Assembly: GCA_947631995.1 (NCBI GenBank) | Contig: CANRNT010000024.1 | Span: forward strand, 1 to 34,364 | Length of the DNA stretch: 34,364 bases | Source: an uncultured Clostridia bacterium | GTDB lineage: Bacteria > Bacillota > Clostridia > Oscillospirales > Ruminococcaceae | Direction of reading: 5' to 3' | Part shown: positions 32,101 to 34,364 of the stretch, piece by piece | How positions within the stretch are numbered: the first letter of the stretch is position 1 | Layout: each line of letters begins with the position of its first letter | Translations under genes and position numbers: made by a program | The notes under the pieces: model-generated | Told to the model about the DNA's origin: nothing | Database searches by the model: none | Seen by the model: only the letters and a program-made list of their open reading frames with translations

Positions 32101-33187
32101 AGCGAGTAAAGATCGTAAAGATCGCAATGATCTCAAAGAAAAAAATGATCTGAACGAACAGATCGAAAAAGCTTCAGCAGACGTCCTTGATGAAACGACA
32201 GATGTCGTTGACGAAGCCCCCGCAGAAGCAGTCAAAGCAGCTGCCGAAGCGGCTGTCGCAGCTCCGAAAAAGCCCAAGGGCAGAAGCATACCGTATGAGA
32301 AAAGAAAAAGCCTGTACGGACTGGGCTTCATATCGCTGTGGATAATCGGCACGATATACTTCTTTATCATGCCTGTGGTGGAGTCGATAATCTATTCGTT
32401 CTGCAATACGCTGCCGAATACCGACGGCTCGGGCGGTATGCACCTGGAATTTATAGGTCTTGATAACTATATCAACGCGTTCACGGTGCATAAGACTTAT
32501 TCACTGTCGCTCGTTGAAGTTTTGCAGAATACGTTCCTTAAAACTCCTCTGATACTGGTGTTCTCGATATTCATAGCGATAATACTCAATCAGAAGTTCA
32601 AAGGCAGAGTATTCGCAAGGGCGGTATTCTTCCTTCCCGTTATCATAGCTACTGGCCCTGTTATCGACATAATCAACGGTAATATGTCGTCGGGCGGTTA
32701 CAGCGGAGGATCAGAGCAGTTCAACTCTCTGTTTGAGACCGACCTCGTCGGCGATCTGCTTACATATCTGGGTATATACAACATAAGCGATAAGCTTACG
32801 GAAATAATCAATACCCTTACGAGCGATATATTCAACCTCGTATGGAACTCGGGTATACAAATACTGCTGTTCCTTGCGGCTTTGCAGAATATATCACCGT
32901 CGGCAAAGGAAGCCGCGCAAATGGAGGGCGCTACCGCGTGGGAGTACTTCTGGAAGATAACCCTCCCCAGCATAAGCCCTATGATAGTGGCTTCGCTGGT
33001 GTATACGGTAGTTGACTCTTTCGTTGCTCCGGATAACTCGGTAATGGAGATACTGCTCAACAAGAGCAGCAGCTGGGAGTTCGGTTATCAGGCGGCAATG
33101 CTTTGGGCTTACTTCCTTATAGTAGCGGCATTCCTCGGAATAATACTTGCCATAGTGAATAAGTTCGTATATTACGAAGTAGGATAA
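32093..33187 (+). CDS. CUT1-type ABC permease, second pair, MalF-like
   Basis: 364 residues, longer than usual because of a charged cytosolic N-terminal extension of about 70 residues (Lys/Asp/Glu, then Ala-rich VKAAAEAAVAAPKKPKG). The membrane part starts at GLGFISLWIIGTIYFFIMPV (about 77-96). The EAA loop reads EAAQMEGATAWEYFWKITLP. The start (AGGAGG upstream) lies inside the end of the DUF5696 gene. There is no second binding-protein gene in the operon, so this pair may share the 973-residue protein or use one encoded elsewhere. Confidence 0.9.
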   Translation: MSKASKDRKDRNDLKEKNDLNEQIEKASADVLDETTDVVDEAPAEAVKAAAEAAVAAPKKPKGRSIPYEKRKSLYGLGFISLWIIGTIYFFIMPVVESIIYSFCNTLPNTDGSGGMHLEFIGLDNYINAFTVHKTYSLSLVEVLQNTFLKTPLILVFSIFIAIILNQKFKGRVFARAVFFLPVIIATGPVIDIINGNMSSGGYSGGSEQFNSLFETDLVGDLLTYLGIYNISDKLTEIINTLTSDIFNLVWNSGIQILLFLAALQNISPSAKEAAQMEGATAWEYFWKITLPSISPMIVASLVYTVVDSFVAPDNSVMEILLNKSSSWEFGYQAAMLWAYFLIVAAFLGIILAIVNKFVYYEVG

Positions 33188-33203
33188 GGGGGGGAGCACA
33201 GAT

Positions 33204-34253
33204 ATGTCAACCAAAAAGGAAGAACGCGAGTTTGAAAAGGAAATGAAGCAGATCCGCAAGGCAAGATATGCCAGAATGAAAGCGGAAGGCATTGAAAACT
33301 ATCTGACTCCCGAGCAGATCCGATATAACAGAAACAAGAAAATGATCGGCATAGTATGGCCTATATTCAGATTTCTCATACTGTTCGGACTTTGCTTCGT
33401 AATATTGTATCCTATAATATTCATGCTGTCAACGGCGTTCAGACCCAATGAGCAGATGAATGACCCGTCTATCGTGTGGATACCAAAATCATTCACGCTC
33501 CAGAATATGCAGGATACATTCAATATAATGGATTACGGCCATACCGTGCTCAAAACGATAAGACTTAACCTTATCGCTTCCCTGCTTCAGGTAGTGACCT
33601 GCTCTATCACGGGCTACGGCTTTGCGCGTTTCAACTTCAAGGGCAAGAACATCTTGTTCGCCATAGTTGTGGCTATGATACTTGTTCCGCCGCAGATAAT
33701 CACTATACCGATGTATCTGCAATACGCTTACTTTGATCTGTTCGGTATAATACCTCTGTTCAACGGCGGCGAATCCATATCGCTTATAAACACGGGTTGG
33801 ACAATGTATCTTCCCGCAATGTTCGCTAACGGCATACGCGCAGGCCTGTTCATACTGATATTCCGTCAGTTCTTCAGAGGACTGCCCAAGGAGCTGGAGG
33901 ACGCCGCCTATCTCGACGGCTGCGGACCGTTCAAGACCTTTATAAAGGTTATGGTGCCTAACGCTAAAACTTCGTTCCTGACGGTGTTCCTGTTCTCGAT
34001 AGTTTGGTACTGGAACGACTACTATGTATCGTCCTCGTTCTTTACCAGAACGGAAACGGTAGCGCTTATGCTGAAGAACCTCGACTCGGAGCTGTCATCT
34101 CGTTTGTTCCACAACAATGCGCCCGGTATCAGAGCTATGATAGTATGGCTGGAATCCGGCTGCGTGCTTACGATAGCGCCTATATTGATAATGTATATTT
34201 TCCTGCAAAAGTACTTTATCGAAGGTGTAGAACGCTCGGGACTTGTCGGCTGA
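33204..34253 (+). CDS. CUT1-type ABC permease, second pair, MalG-like
   Basis: 349 residues with a charged helical N-terminal tail of about 48 residues (KKEEREFEKEMKQIRKARYA) before the first membrane segment. The docking loop reads LEDAAYLDGCGPFKTFIKVM, and FILIFRQFFRGLPKELEDAA is typical of the MalG branch. GGGGGGAG precedes the ATG. Last gene of the operon. No hairpin terminator is visible in the 35 bp before the end repeat, though the repeat's own stem-loop (GTGCGAACAGCAC) could serve. Confidence 0.9.
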   Translation: MSTKKEEREFEKEMKQIRKARYARMKAEGIENYLTPEQIRYNRNKKMIGIVWPIFRFLILFGLCFVILYPIIFMLSTAFRPNEQMNDPSIVWIPKSFTLQNMQDTFNIMDYGHTVLKTIRLNLIASLLQVVTCSITGYGFARFNFKGKNILFAIVVAMILVPPQIITIPMYLQYAYFDLFGIIPLFNGGESISLINTGWTMYLPAMFANGIRAGLFILIFRQFFRGLPKELEDAAYLDGCGPFKTFIKVMVPNAKTSFLTVFLFSIVWYWNDYYVSSSFFTRTETVALMLKNLDSELSSRLFHNNAPGIRAMIVWLESGCVLTIAPILIMYIFLQKYFIEGVERSGLVG

Positions 34254-34288
34254 TACAGTTTCACAAAAATTTATCCCCTTGGCAGAGA

Positions 34289-34364
34289 TGAACCGCACCA
34301 ATTTGTGCGAACAGCACAAAAGACCCCTATGGAAAAATAAATTAAGAAACGAACTGACTTCGCA
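34289..34364. repeat. Right copy of the 76-bp inverted repeat
   Basis: Exact reverse complement of 2-77. It begins 36 bases after the last permease stop and includes the TTTGTGC/GCACAAA stem-loop, which lies just downstream of the operon and is followed by AAGACCCC rather than a T-run on this strand. Confidence 0.95.

Noticed and set aside
2-34364. Terminal inverted repeats of a 34-kb transposon
   Set aside because: No transposase or integrase is present and the content is ordinary chromosomal metabolism and sporulation genes; a dispersed repeat at contig ends explains it better.
1-34364. Circular molecule
   Set aside because: The end sequences are inverted, not direct, repeats, so they do not indicate circularity.

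Overview
The window looks like chromosomal DNA of a spore-forming Clostridia bacterium, most likely an Oscillospiraceae/Ruminococcus-type gut commensal. Support comes from a dipicolinate synthase operon behind a SigK-like promoter, textbook SigA promoters (TTGACA-17-TATAAT), strong AGGAGG-type ribosome sites, many CUT1 sugar-transport genes with one MsmK-type ATPase, and SpoVT/AbrB, LCP, DUF4830 and DUF5696 proteins. No rRNA, tRNA, transposase or CRISPR array was seen. A perfect 76-bp inverted repeat lies at the two extreme ends (2-77 and 34289-34364), so the window probably starts and stops inside two opposite copies of a dispersed repeat.

Layout. 1-585: non-standard intergenic DNA with the end repeat, nested stem-loops, a possible 47-codon ORF and a run of short palindromes. 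586-3305 (minus): ppk and hpt. 3402-7281 (plus): PP2C phosphatase, TIM-barrel amidohydrolase, purine nucleoside phosphorylase and MTA/SAH deaminase, a purine-salvage operon divergent from hpt-ppk. 7374-11219: a sugar ABC importer (lipoprotein binding protein plus two permeases, no ATPase) with an internal stem-loop after the binding-protein gene. 11254-12847: an LCP-family wall-polymer ligase. 12876-14343 (minus): dpaA-dpaB for spore dipicolinate. 14567-15924: a DUF4830 membrane protein and an RsuA-type pseudouridine synthase. 16005-17274: a stand-alone MsmK-type ATPase. 17303-18640: a lipoprotein SGNH esterase. 18681-20263: a PurF-like protein whose glutaminase site is gone.

20489-34253 is the most unusual part, a ten-gene, roughly 13.5-kb apparent operon. 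It encodes two LolD/MacB-type ATPases, the second with a C-terminal SpoVT/AbrB-like domain; a 973-residue secreted binding protein with two jelly-roll-like modules in front of the sugar-binding fold; a CUT1 permease pair; a membrane-anchored NHL-propeller/TPR protein; a Yip1-family membrane protein; a large DUF5696 secreted protein; and a second CUT1 permease pair. None of the six transporter-like components outside the ATPases has an obvious partner of the expected type: the ATPases lack FtsX-type permeases and the CUT1 permeases lack a MalK-type ATPase in the operon. It could be a glycan-handling envelope machine that borrows MsmK or uses the two unusual ATPases.

Family names are from recognising motifs by eye. 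No database search was run, and start codons were chosen from ribosome-site spacing.
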